Both the position numbers and the translations under genes were made by a program. This document shows, piece after piece, positions 22,078-33,476 of a stretch of DNA of 64,000 bases. Location: assembly GCA_947095535.1 (NCBI GenBank), contig OX352772.1, positions 108,701,903 to 108,765,902 on the forward strand. The letters run 5' to 3'. The stretch is from Poecilobothrus nobilitatus. Taxonomy: Eukaryota > Arthropoda > Insecta > Diptera > Dolichopodidae. Under the pieces are notes generated by a model that did not search any database, was not told the origin of the DNA, and saw only the letters and a list, made by a program, of their open reading frames with translations. Positions within the stretch are counted from its first letter, which is position 1, and each line of letters begins with the position of its first letter.

Positions 22078-22112
22078 TGTGGGATTCGAACCCACACTCC
22101 TTCGGTGTTTAC
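22078..22112 (-). other. tRNA T-arm / pol III B-box-like segment
   Basis: On the minus strand gtgtgggttcgaatcccacac forms a perfect T-arm with GGTTCGAATCC, the pol III B-box consensus. An A box and an acceptor stem matching the following acatgtc were not found upstream, so it is not a complete tRNA gene. It may be a tRNA fragment or the remnant of a tRNA-derived SINE. Confidence 0.4.
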
Positions 22113-22720
22113 AGAGTATTTTATACGTTAAATTGTGAACTAAATTGATTTTTTGGTTGACTGGGTGATTTGACAAAAAAATAAACATTCTACCGGAATC
22201 AGTAGATTTCATGTACTAATCTATCTTTAAAACAGTATCTGTATCTCTAATTAGCATTTCATCTAAAAAGCATAATTGTCAATTATTTTCTATTTCTACT
22301 CTGAATTACAATTTTTTATTATTGTTATTATTATTATTTAATTCATGCGACAACAATCACTATTGCTAGTATGCTATCATCTACATAAACTTTCATAAAA
22401 GGAATGTCAAAATTTAATTTATTTAATGCAGTTGAAACTAAGGAATTCATAACCATATTCGCAAGTAAAGGACTTGCCGCATTCCCCATTGCGGTGCCTT
22501 CCAGTTGGCAAATAGAAAATAACTACTGTCAAATAAAAATTTTATTAGCTTCAAATATGTGTATTTTGGAATTGAAGTCGCAAGGGAATGAAGGTGGTAG
22601 CCGCCATTTTCTGAAAAGTAGGTTTTTCTTTAAAAAAATGATGGTCTTTTATGTTTATCTTTCATTTGTGAAGACTCTAATTTCGAAAAACTTAATATTT
22701 TAGGAGATAGAAGCAATGTA

Positions 22721-22917
22721 AAAGGTGTTATGTTACATTTTGATCTTTTTTTTCTTTGGGAGAAGGTGTTATTTGCAAGGTACCAAACTGGTCTTGACTC
22801 GTACATTCAAAAAGATTTTTTTAAACAGTGCCTTTTTTCGTGAATGAAGGTGTTATGTTCGTTCCATAGCTGCTTTCATTTTTGTAATTTTTATAAGTGG
22901 ATATAGGTGTTATGTAT
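22721..22917. repeat. Dispersed aggtgttatgt motif cluster
   Basis: The decamer ggtgttatgt or a one-base variant occurs at about 22726, 22765, 22852 and 22908, within 200 bp and always on the plus strand. Such clusters can be transposase binding sites in subterminal DNA, but no TIRs bracket this stretch. Confidence 0.4.
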
Positions 22918-23194
22918 GAACATAGATTGTTTTTTATAATTTTTTGATTAATGCTTTTTATACTTTGTGTTATGTATTATAGCATTGTGTTTTAAAGCAA
23001 AGAGATTTTTAGAAAAATTTAATTTGTCGCTTTTAAAATTTTATCGTATTAAAAAGAACTTGAGGCAGCAAACTGCTTAATTTTTAATTTTTTAATTTTT
23101 TGACACATTTTAACTGGTTTACAATATTTTCTGTGTTTGTGCAAATACTAACTCTAGAATACTCATCTTATTTTTCAGACGTTAATACTAAACA

Positions 23195-25311
23195 TTAGGC
23201 GAATCGACTAACACTCGAAAAAATCCTTTTTTGAGCGAGTTAATTTTTTTTTTGTTGTCTAAAATTATAATAAGTTTTTATTGAGGACACAAAAGGGAAA
23301 AAAAATGTTAATAAACATATACCTATAAATTAAATTCTTTATTAAAACTAAAAAAAAAAAAAGTAACAAAAATAGGAGTTTTTCTTTTAAAGTTCTGAAT
23401 TTCAGACTTATTTATCTGATCACTAGGAAAATTAATAAAATCGACGATCCTACATCACAAATTTATAAAAAAAATAAAAAAAAAAGTAATAACAAAAATA
23501 AAAAATTTTATGTTTGGTAGCACGTAGAATGGACTTTAATTTTGTGTTCTCCACAAATACTTATTCCGCATTTCTTACACACTGGTTTTGCCATGCGATA
23601 TTTTTTGTATAAAGAAAATGCAGTCTGTAGGCTGAGCTTCTTGACTTATTGAATCATTTGGTGAAGTGTTAGGCAAAACTGATTGAATAGTGCCCTTGAG
23701 TCTCTTTCTTTCTTTCTTCTCTGTTGGAATTTCTATCAGGTTTTTCAATAAAGACGTAATCAACTGCCAATGCAAATCTTTCAAGAAATCTTTGCGGCTT
23801 TTTGACTTTTTGTTTGCAATAAGTTTATTATGGTAATATATAATAAAATTGTTTACAAATACAATGTTCAACAAATCATAAAATATATACAAGGGTCATC
23901 GTTTCGTTTTTCGACTACAACTTATTCTACTACACAATTGGTCGAGTGTGTCAACTCCGCCATTTATCTGCTTATAAAATTCAATCACATGTGGTTTCTT
24001 TGTATGTTCATTCACTGTTTCTTCTTCAGAGTATGACTATAACAAATATACTATCTGGTTGGATTTGGGTTTATACGACAACAATATTAATGGACCATCA
24101 TAAATAAGCATTGATGTACCTATGTACCTATTGGACCACCATAAACAAGCATTGATTTACCAGTTATCTCTAAATACCAATAACTTCTCATATATTGTTA
24201 AATAGGGTCCAGGTATATAATTGGTTTTACATTTGTGAGCAAAAATTTCCCAAATTTTTCTAATAAGCAAAAATCTGTCATCGGTAGACCTTATAGTTTG
24301 ATCACCGAATCTGATGCAATTTATTAAAACCTCAAAACCAATCTTTACTCATTACTGAAAGGTACCTGTTTTCAGATAGGACCGATCAAATAATTCATCG
24401 GTTGATAAATGATTATCTTGCATTGTGGCGGTCAAAACCAAAATTCTCAAAAGTGCTATTATTTCAGTTTCGTTTGTTTCTTTTAAAGTGCTATTAATAG
24501 TCCTAAATGCTCTACTTGTTTCTTTAATTCTTATATTGTTCCATTGAATAATTTCATTAATGATTTCGTTGATTTCAAACATTTAAAAACATTGCAAGAG
24601 ATCTAATAATTCTATACAGACACATGTTGGTTCTCGAGTTGCATCAACTATTTTACTAGCAATGGTTCATGTTTATTTTTACCTTGCATAACTGTTTGGG
24701 TAAAGCTAATTAGTGGCAATAGCTTCATTTTCATTAACTTCGTCACCATGTTTAACTCCAACTTTTCATCAGAATTTTAGTTTTCCTCAATTTCTAAATA
24801 ATCTTCATAATTTTAATTTCCTTCAGAAAATTGTGTGTTTTCATAATCAGAATCATCATCCGCTAATTACAAATTTAAAATATGATCTTGATCATCTCTG
24901 ATAATCTCTGGGTGTTTGAAAAGCCATTTTGTAATCAAAAATTTTACGAATAATAACAGAAAGTAATATTGGTTATTGTAATTGGCGTTACCGATCGATC
25001 TCTCAAAACACAGTTTTATTCATTAATTTATTCGCTTATTTTGCATTAAATGCATTTTTTCATTAGAAATAACTAAACTACGAAAAACATATCCAAGAAA
25101 ACAAATTTCAAAAGGTACGTTAATTCTAATAGTAGTTGCTTAGACTAGCATGCTCTTTATAACTCGAAAATCATAATACTTACCTAATCAATATGTCTAT
25201 ACTCTAAAAGGCATAGATTAATACTGAAATTACAAAAAAACACAGAGCGATGAATTTGAAATTAAGAGAGGGAGAGCAAAAAATTTCGTATGTGTTAGTC
25301 TAATCGACTAA
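23195..25311 (-). mobile_element. Candidate piggyBac-like transposon (inactive)
   Basis: About 2.1 kb containing a decayed piggyBac transposase. Imperfect terminal repeats ttaggcgaatcgactaacac (23195-23214) and the complement of gtgttagtctaatcgactaa (25292-25311) agree at 17 of 20 positions. A clean TTAA target duplication is not visible, so the ends are tentative. Confidence 0.55.
23505..24930 (-). pseudogene. piggyBac-family transposase
   Basis: Starts near 24927 (MAFQTPRDYQR) with a badly decayed acidic N-terminus. The frame 24352-24582 (INEIIQWNNIRIKETSRAFR, NETEIIALLRILVLTA, LSTDELFD) is the conserved start of the DDE_Tnp_1_7 domain. Further on: FEVLINCIRFGD, PGPYLTIYEKLLVFRD (the Asp of the usual LTIDE is Tyr), a gap where the second catalytic Asp should be, then KQINGGVDTLDQL (third Asp kept) and RWPLYIFYDLLNIVFVN. 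The C-terminal Cys-rich end VCKKCGISICGEHK at about 23530-23580 needs a frameshift. Several frameshifts, one internal deletion and the lost Asp make it inactive. Confidence 0.85.
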
Positions 25312-25431
25312 TATTGGTATTCCACGGATGTCTTCGTAGATTAAAATAAATTTAAGCAGTTTAAATAAAAAGGTTATTTAATAGAAAAAAATAATAAAAA
25401 AAAATTTAAAAAAAAGCTTTTTATACCCTAC

Positions 25432-27275
25432 ATCTAAAGTAAAGGGTATATTAACTTTGGTATGGTGTTTGTAACCACCAAAAGGAAGCGAGTTCGATAT
25501 GGACATGTATATATATTCTGAATCAGGATCACCTCCTGAGTCGATTTAACCATGTCCGTCCGTCCGTCCGTCCGTTCGCACGATAACTCAAAAACTAATG
25601 AAGCTATCTTGATGAAGTTTATACAGTAGGTTACTAATCACGAAAGGAAGGCTAATTTCGAATTTGGACAAAATCGGTCCATGGGTTCGGATTCTGGAAG
25701 CTTCCGAATGATTCCAGAGCAAATGAGATTATCTCCAAAATCAACAAAGATAGAACCTTTAAATTTTGTAAAATGATGTTCCTTTCCGTTAGAATTATGT
25801 CTCTGAAATTTAAGAGGATTTGCTCCATGGGTTTGGATTTTGGAAGCTCCCGAACGAGACCCAGAGCAAATGAGATTATCTCCAAAACCAATAAAGATGT
25901 AACCTTCAAATTTGACAGAGTGGTGTTCTTTCATGTTTTATTTAAATTTCTAAAATTTGAGAGGATTTGGTTCGAATTTTGGAAGCTTCCGAACGAGCCC
26001 CAGAGCAAACGAGATTATCTCCAAAATCAACAAAGATAGAACCTTTAAATTTTGTACAATGATGTTTCTTTCCGTTCGATTTATGTCTCTGAAATTTAAG
26101 AGGATTTGGTCTATAGGTTTGGATTTTGGAAGTTTCCGAACGAGCCCCAGAGCATATGAGATTATCTTCAAAAACAACAAAGATATAACCTTTACATTTG
26201 GCAGAATGGTGTTCTTTCATGTTCGATTTAGGTCTCTGAAATTTGAGAGGATTTGGTCCATGGGTTTGGATTTTGGAAGCTTCCGAACGAGCCCCAGAGC
26301 AAACGAGATTATCTCCAAAATCAACAAAGATAGAACCTTCAAATTTAGTACAATGATGTTCCTTCCCGTTCGATTTATGTCTCTGAAATATAAGAGGATT
26401 TGGTCCATGGGTTTGGATTTTGGAAGCTTCCAAACGAGCACCAGAGCAAATGAGATTATCTCCAAAACCAACTAAGATATAACCTTTAAATTTGGCAGAG
26501 TAGTGTTCTCTCATGTTTGATTTAGGTCTCTAAAATTTGAGAGGATTTGGTCCTTGGGTTCGGATTTTGGAAGCTTCCGAACGAGCCTCAGAGCAAATGA
26601 TATTATCTCCAAAACCAACTAAGATATAACCTTTAAATTAGTTAAAATGGTGTTCGTTCATGTTTGATTTATGTTTCTGAAATTTGTGAGGATTTGGTCC
26701 ATGGGTTCAAATCTTGGAAGCTTCTGGACGAGCCCCAGAGCAAACGAGTATATCTCCACAACCAACAAAGATAGAACTTTTATATTTAGTACAAAGGTGT
26801 TCTGTTATGTTTCCTTTTCTGTAAAATTGGAAACTGACATTTGAAATAATTTGAACCATGGGTTCGTATTTTGAATACTTCCGGACGAGCACAAGAGCAA
26901 CGGGGATATCTCCAAAACCAACAAAAGTAGAACCTTTAAATTTAGTACAATGGTGTTCTGGCATGTTTTCTTTATGTTCCTGAGATGGATTCGATGAATT
27001 GGAGTGACAATTCGGGTACCTGACACACACCTCCCAAGGAGTGACAATCTTCGAAATTAATAAAGATAGAAACTTAAAATTTTTTACAAAGGTGTCAAGC
27101 ATATCCCAAGAGATGCCTCTTTTACATTCCTGAAATTCGAGTTGAATAAGACAGAAAAGGGAAGAAGTTCAAGCAGCTGCCAAAAAAACTTATGGCTTTT
27201 TAATTTAATTCGAATTATTCAGGTGTAGGGTATTAATAAGTCGGTTGCATCAACTTACTGTTACATTTACTTGTT
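25432..27275 (+). mobile_element. DINE-1/mini-me-like element, copy 2
   Basis: Same family as 5098-7020. The head tataccctacatct (25432-25445) and subterminal complement aggtgtagggtat (27221-27233) form the inverted repeat, with one mismatch. (TA)n-core-(gtcc)n lies at 25506-25575. The central 147-bp array is followed by the 3' stem-loop near 27240-27255 and a tail ttacatttacttgttt. The copy is inserted in AT-rich DNA directly right of the piggyBac-like element. Confidence 0.82.
25660..27110 (+). repeat. 147-bp tandem array inside DINE-like copy 2
   Basis: About nine units. Landmarks gaagcttccgaacgag and gattatctccaaaa recur every 135-150 bp (tccatggg at 25678; tccatgg at 25824). Units alternate: tagaacc type near 25750, tgtaacc/tataacc type near 25900, tagaacc near 26035, tataacc near 26190, tagaacc near 26330, tataacc near 26480. 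The last units toward the 3' end (26700-27100) are more diverged (gttctgttatgtttcc, gttctggcatgttt). No coding function. Confidence 0.88.
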
Positions 27276-27299
27276 TTGAACTAAAAAGTAGAGAACAAA

Positions 27300-29065
27300 T
27301 TTTTAATTGTGAATTTTTCAATAATTTAACTATATTGTTACAGCCGAAGTTTCTTTAAAAAAATTTATCTCAATATAGCAAATATATATGTGTCATAAAA
27401 TCCGTGACATTAAAATAAAAGCTGAATGCATTAAACGCATAAGTAGGTATAAACTTAAATTTTAAAAATATTTGCTCCAGCCCATATCATACATATTGGT
27501 GACAGTATTTTTTAAGTCAGCTGGTGAATCATTAAAGCTTTTTAAAGCTTAAAGCTTAAACATTTATATAAACATTTCTTGTTTTGGTTGTTGGTACGGA
27601 ATAAAGTTAAATAGAAATTTGATTTATTTCTTGTATTGTGGTTATGAAGGTCGAACATTCTTTTTAATAGAAGATTATTTTTAATTTCGTTATTTATAAT
27701 TTTAAAGGCAATCATATACAGCTCAAATTTACAGATATGAGTAAAGCTTAAATATTGCTCTGAATACAATAAACTTGTAGGAAATCCAGTTGAATATCTA
27801 TGAATAGTTTTGATGGCTTTTTTATGGAGTATGTCTACTCGATTTAAATTAATTTGAGAGGGTATGTCTACTCGATTTAAATTAATTTAATATTAAATTA
27901 TTATTAAATTTATTAATTATGAGATTAAATTAAAATTAGAGTGAATTTGTAAGCATTATATCATATATAACGTCTTTGCCTCCACATATTTTCTTAACCT
28001 TCTTAGTATGATTATATAAGGAAAACTTGTTTTAACAATATGAGTTACATGTTTGTCCCAATTTATATTACTATCTAGGACTAACTCCAAATTGTTGAAC
28101 GATTTAACTATTTCAATAGGAGAATCTCTGAAACAGAACGGCTTTGTTTGAAAAGACCTATTTTCAAAAAACATAATCTTTGTTTTATTAATGTTTCATT
28201 TTAAACTATGTTTTCTGAGCCAATTATCTATTATTGCTAAATTAAATTGGATGGAGTCTATTAGTGTACTTTGATTTGATTTTGCGTATTTTATTACATC
28301 TTCTGCGTAAAGTTGAACTTCGCCATTAAGATTCAATTGTGTTATATCGTCATTAAATAATTTGAACAGGCCAGGATCAATTATGGAGCCTTGTGGTACA
28401 TTTTTAAAAGCCATTTTTGGTTCACTGAGTGTGCCAGCAAGATTGACTCGTTGAGTTTTACCTTGTAGGTTAGACTCGAAGTATGGTTTTTGATTCATAT
28501 TTAAAGTTTAATTTATGCAATTTATGTATCAAAATATCATGGTCAACACGGTCAAAAGTCTTCTGAAGATCAAAAAATATACAACCAACGTACTTGTTGT
28601 CATCCACTTTTTCTCAAAGCCATATTGCTCACTGTTTAGAACATTATTATTTCCCAAAAAAGTGTTTAATCGATCTTTAACAATAGTTTCAAATATTTTA
28701 ATAAATTTTGCCGATATCTTGTCAAATCCTGCAGCTACTGCTGACTTTAATTTGCCTATACCTTCTCCCACTTTATCTAAATTAGTCGGATACAACTCAA
28801 AATTATTCCGAATATTTTTTGAAAAACTGAGATATTCAAAATCTATTGGTTCATTTGATATATTTATCTTATTAGTTACATTCACAAAATACTCATTTAT
28901 AACAATTAGCAATATCACTTTCGTCAACAATTTTTGATCCATTATCGGATTTTAAGACCTTAATACAACGTTTGTATTAGGATTTTGTAATTCATTACTG
29001 TAAAATCTTTGTTTAGTTGATAAAATTAGCTGCTTAGTTTTTCGTTGATAGTTTATATAGTTGAT
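27300..29065 (-). pseudogene. CR1/Jockey-group LINE reverse transcriptase, truncated
   Basis: Read from 29065 downward: an RT leader region, then 28529-28942 (KSAVAAGFDKISAKFIKIFE, LNSEQYGFEKKWMT), 28196-28498 (AFKNVPQGSIIDPGLFKLFN, motif B; LYAEDVIKYA, motif C with YADD changed to YAED), 27956-28174 (SFNNLELVLDSNINWDKHV) and 27542-27769 (FDLHNHNTRNKSNFYLTLFR). The catalytic second Asp is lost and every block is in its own frame. It is the same LINE group as 46484-47628, judged by the HNHNTRN motif. Its 5' end abuts Helitron sequence at 29066. Confidence 0.8.
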
Positions 29066-29676
29066 TTAAACGGAAGCCGAGATGTATGCGTTTAAAAGGA
29101 GTTTTCTCAAAATTTGAAGAGCTTAAGGTGCTCTAGGATCTCTAACGGTGGGGGTACATAAAAAAGTTGTTCTACCAGATTACTTTTTTTAGAGACCTAT
29201 GCATGGTTAATATTTCATTGCTCTTTATTGAATAGTATATAAGTTTTGCAAAGAGACGGAGGGACAGAGCGAACCTAACAGCAAATTTTTCAAAATGTAC
29301 TTAAACGGATAATTCACAAAAACATGAAGTGACATTACTTAAAAAAAATGTATTACATTATGGTCTTTTGTAATTGAAATGCGATTTTATGTTTCGGTAT
29401 TAACGAATATATTGTCAAAACTCATTTCGCCGTAACTCAATGGATTATTGATTCCTTTAAAGATTTTTTGTAAACAAATTGTCGCTAATTATTCGCTTTG
29501 CTTATACAATTTAATTAAATGTAATAAAAAATAGAACATTAACTACCAGCATCTGTAAATCTATAGTAATACATGAACTATATTATTTAAATTATATTTA
29601 CGCAGAAACAAAAGCTAATAATTTTTATTTCATAAAGCCAACAAAATACTCCGGGCAACTCCGGGTACTCTGCTAG
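29066..29676 (+). mobile_element. Helitron 3' part (array copy 0)
   Basis: The 3' end of a non-autonomous Helitron. It runs from ttaaacggaagccgag to tactccgggcaactccgggt, a short ccgg hairpin, and ends ctgctag at 29676. Helitrons end in CTRR after a hairpin. The same 600 bp recurs at 32857-33476, and most of it at 35360-35772. The next base begins a new Helitron, so this is the upstream member of a head-to-tail array; its 5' part is replaced by LINE sequence. Confidence 0.75.
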
Positions 29677-32600
29677 TCTAGTATATAAAGAAGAAATCTG
29701 TTTGTTTGTTTGTGCCCTTTTCACGTAAAAACCACCAGTCCGATTGCAACGAAATTTTACAGGAACATTTCTACGACCCCGGAAAGTTTTATAGGCTATA
29801 CTGCGTTTTGGTTTATTAGCCCATTGCGGCCCAAGAGCCATTTAAAGCTTTTTCGTTTTTTCGTTTTGGTTTTTCGGTTTGATCGATTGAGTTGAAAATT
29901 TGTACAACCTTTTTTCTTAACTTTGGGCGAGTACCGAAGAAATTAGGATGCAATGTGTTACCCGGATTCGGTCCGGCGGGCTTCCAAAAATTTTTTTATT
30001 TCCGATTTATGTCCAATTGTGTATGGTGGTTTTCTGGTCTGCAAAAAAGCCTGTGAAAACTTGTATGAAGTTCTGGTAACCCGTTTGGGCAGGAGAGCAG
30101 AACGAAGTTCATTAAATTTTTTTGTTGTCCTGCTTAAATGGTTTCACCAATTGAGTTGCAAATTTACAAAAGTGTAGGTCTTTATCACAAAAGCTTTCTG
30201 ATGTTTCTGCATCAGGCTTCAGGCCATCAAGTTTCTCATTTTTTATTGTTGTGCTCAAACGATTTGAGCAATTGAAATTTGCACAAGTATTGCACTTTGA
30301 CACACAAAATCATTCAATAAATTTTGTCTTGATACATTTAAACATTTCGGCACGATAGACTGGCAAAAAAAATTCTAATTTGTGTCTAATTTGGCGAGAT
30401 GAATTTATGGTTCTATATAGATGGATTTTGTTAACCCAATTCCGGACGAGCACCTATTCCATATTCCATAAAAACCTTTCAATAAAAATTTCTAATATAT
30501 AATAATAATTTAAATAACCTTATTAAGTATCTTAAGAATACGGTGCTCAGCTCTTAACAACATAACATTTTCGGCCGGTGTGAAACAATCTCCTACATAC
30601 GACAATCATCATGTCATCATGTCATCTATTTAAAATGCATATGTATAACATATTTCTCATAAAATATCATTGAAATATGTACATATGGTATGCATAATGT
30701 GCGTATATTTATAAAAAAATACTATAAACATAATCAATTGAATTAGGAAACATATTCACATTTCTGTACAGTATTTAATCAAAAATGAGTACAAACATAT
30801 TTACAGAACACAAAACCTTACATTCTTATCCATATACAATTTTTACACATATTTTTAGCCAATTAATTTGAAAACATAATTAGAAAAAGTAAATGTAAAA
30901 AAATTCTGGTTGATTTATAAAGGTAAAAAACTATCATATATTTTTTATATTGAGAATATGTTTTTTGTTTTTTTTATACTAAAACCACAAACTAGGAATA
31001 TGATCCTTTGTACTTGAAGTAGTTGTGATTATATGGGATGCGATAAGGATGGAACAAATGAGAATAATGGGGAGTTGAGGAGTAAATTGGAGAAGAATCT
31101 GTTGAGATTCTTCTTAAATTTGGGCAAATTGTAAATATCAAAACCTCCAACTTTTGGGAATACGGTGGGTGGTAATAAATTCCTAATTTTTGCAGTTCTA
31201 ACAACAAACGAATTGCTATAACCGGTACAGTACCACTTGGATAATTCCACATAGTAGGAATGCACATTTGCTGCCCCTCTTGTGGTGCGTTGGAATTGTT
31301 TAAGAGGAGGCATCAGTGATTTTATTTCAACTGATCAAGTGTCATTACCTACAAAACATCTATAAAAAAGAGAAAGAGCTCCTATTTTACGACGGATGTC
31401 AAGCGAGGCTATAGTATTACTCACTATGGGGTCATTAATTATAGGAATAGCGCGTTTTGAGAAATTTTAAGGAAGTGGATGAGGCGCCAGCCCAAATATG
31501 TGAGTTACATTCCAATTTAGATAGGTCTCTTGAAAAGAAATAAGATTTACACCTAAAAAGAAAACCCAAGCATTTTGCAGAACTTTTTGCTTTATCAAAA
31601 AATTGGTCTTTCCACATCATTTTTTGATTTAGCTGCATGTTCAAAATGTTCAGGTTTTTCCGATCGGTGCACCATTTCCCCAAGAAACCTCAGATTTGGG
31701 TTATAATTCGTTTTTTTTAACGTTATCAGATAGCATTGGGTTTTCGGAAGAATTAAACTCCACTCTGTTTTTGGAGCCCCAACTAGCGATTTTAATTAGA
31801 TCATCGTTAACTGTATTGGTCATAGACAGCCTAGCTATTTCAATTGCGGGGGTTGTGGCATTTGACTTTCTCGGAAAATTATAAGATTCCACCAGAGTGC
31901 TGTCGTCGGCGAAGCTGTGAATTGGATTGAAGGTTGAAGATAGAAGATCGTTGATAAAAATCAAAAGAGAGTAGGTGCAAGAACGGATCCTTGTGGAACG
32001 CCAGCGTTTATTTGAAATGTGTCAGACGTGCAGCCGTCGACCAGAACACGAATACAACGATTCGAAAGATAGTCTTCAATCCATTTGCATAAAACTGAAC
32101 CAAGACCTAGAGCTTGACATTTGTTCAACAGAGCAGCATGCCATACTCGATCAAAAGCTTTCGACATATCGAGAGCAACAACAGTACATTCACGAGAGTA
32201 GTGCATGCTGCTGTTAAGTTTAACACTAAGGTATGTCATAAGATCACCAGTGGATCGGTTGCTTCTAAAATCATATTGGCGATCATATAAGATACCCTAT
32301 CGTCTAAATATTTCTTGAGCTCAGAGTTGATAATAGTTTCCATAATTTTAGAAGTAATCGAAATGATAGCTATAGATCTATAGTTTGAGGGTTCGCTTTT
32401 GTCACCTTTTTTGGGAATTGGGGAAACATTACCAACCTTCCACTGACTGGGATAGATACCAGTCGAAAACGAAAGGTAAAAAAGGTTGCACAGAGGATTT
32501 GAAATGGAGAAGGCAGTTTTTTTAGAACCATGGCGGGGATTTCATCAGGGTCAGTGGACTTTTTATCTATCGGCTTCTACAGAATTTTCACTACAACTCA

Positions 32601-33476
32601 TTTCCTGAAGTAAATCTTTCCAATTATATACGAGCGATCAACTTCAGGAATTGTTGGTGGAAGTTGAGTTGTAGGAAGAAGTGTGGAATTTGCAGCAAAA
32701 AGTCTTGCAAACAAGTTACCTTTACCAGCCGAATCTGATATGATAGAGTGATTATTATCAATCAAGGGAGGAAATGAAAATTTACAAAAGTTCTGCTTAA
32801 CATTTTTTGCAAATATCCAAAAAGAACGATTGCAGTTTTGTTGGTTGGTTAGGATGTTAAACAGAACTTGAGATGTATGCATTTAGAAAGAAGTTTTCAC
32901 AAAATTTGAAGAGCTGTCGGTGCTGTAGGATCTCCAACGGTGAGGGTTCATAAAAAAGTTGTTCTACTACATTACTCTTTTAAGAGACCTATGCATAGTT
33001 AATATTGCATTGCTCTTTATTGAACAGTATATAATTTTTGAAAACAGATGGAGGGACAGAGCGAACCTAATAGCAAATTTTTCAAAATGTGCCTACAAGG
33101 ATAATTCACAAAAATATGAAGTGACATTACTTACGAAAAAAATGTGTTACATTATGGTCCTTTACAATTGAAATGTGCTTTTGCGTTTCGGTATTAAAGA
33201 ATATATTGTGAAAACTCACTTCGCCGTAATGGTGTACTCAATAAATTATTGATTCCTTTAAAGTTTTTTGTAGAGGAATTATCTCTAATTCTTCGCTCTG
33301 TTTATTCAATTTAACTAAATGTAATAGAAAATAGAATATTAACTACCAGCATCTGTAAATACAAAGTAATAAGTTAACTATATTAATTAAATTATATTAA
33401 CGCAGAAACAAAAGTTAATAATTTTTATTTCATAAAGCCAACAAAATACTCCGGACAATGCCGGGTACTCTGCTGG
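29677..33476 (+). mobile_element. Helitron array copy 1, interrupted by a LINE
   Basis: Starts tctagtatataaagaagaaa, the TC start and TA-rich 5' end typical of Helitrons, immediately after the CTAG of copy 0. It ends ccgggtactctgctgg at 33476. About 1.87 kb is Helitron (29677-30924 and 32857-33476); the rest is the LINE at 30925-32856. No Rep/helicase frame exists, so it is non-autonomous. It has about two of the ~146-bp internal units (landmarks near 30137 and 30257) against five or so in copy 2. Short frames such as 29710-29895 have no family match. Confidence 0.75.
30925..32856 (-). pseudogene. CR1/Jockey-group LINE ORF2 (same family as 15445-17377)
   Basis: Read from 32856 downward: N-terminal extension (NCNRSFWIFAKNVKQNF), linker with AANSTLLPTTQLPP, a segment absent from the plus-strand copy (VSGRLVMFPQFPKK region at about 32410-32480), then 31961-32239 (VVALDMSKAFDRVWHAALLN, motif A; NAGVPQGSVLAPTLF, motif B), 31701-31964 (HSFADDSTLVESYNF, motif C), 31435-31683 and 31029-31313 (PPLKQFQRTTRGAANVHSYY, then VRTAKIRNLLPPTVFP). 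Frame changes separate the blocks. The 3' end is an A-rich tail on the minus strand at about 30960-30975. The 5' truncation joins the Helitron at 32857. Confidence 0.85.

Larger units (their letters stand above)
21726..23194. other. Non-coding stretch without recognised gene
   Basis: No frame with family-like sequence. It contains a tRNA T-arm-like segment at 22078-22112 and a set of repeated aggtgttatgt motifs (22721-22917). The rest is AT-rich DNA. Confidence 0.5.

Noticed and set aside
22078..22112. A complete tRNA gene
   Set aside because: Only the T-arm/B-box is present. No matching acceptor strand, D-arm or A box within the needed distance.
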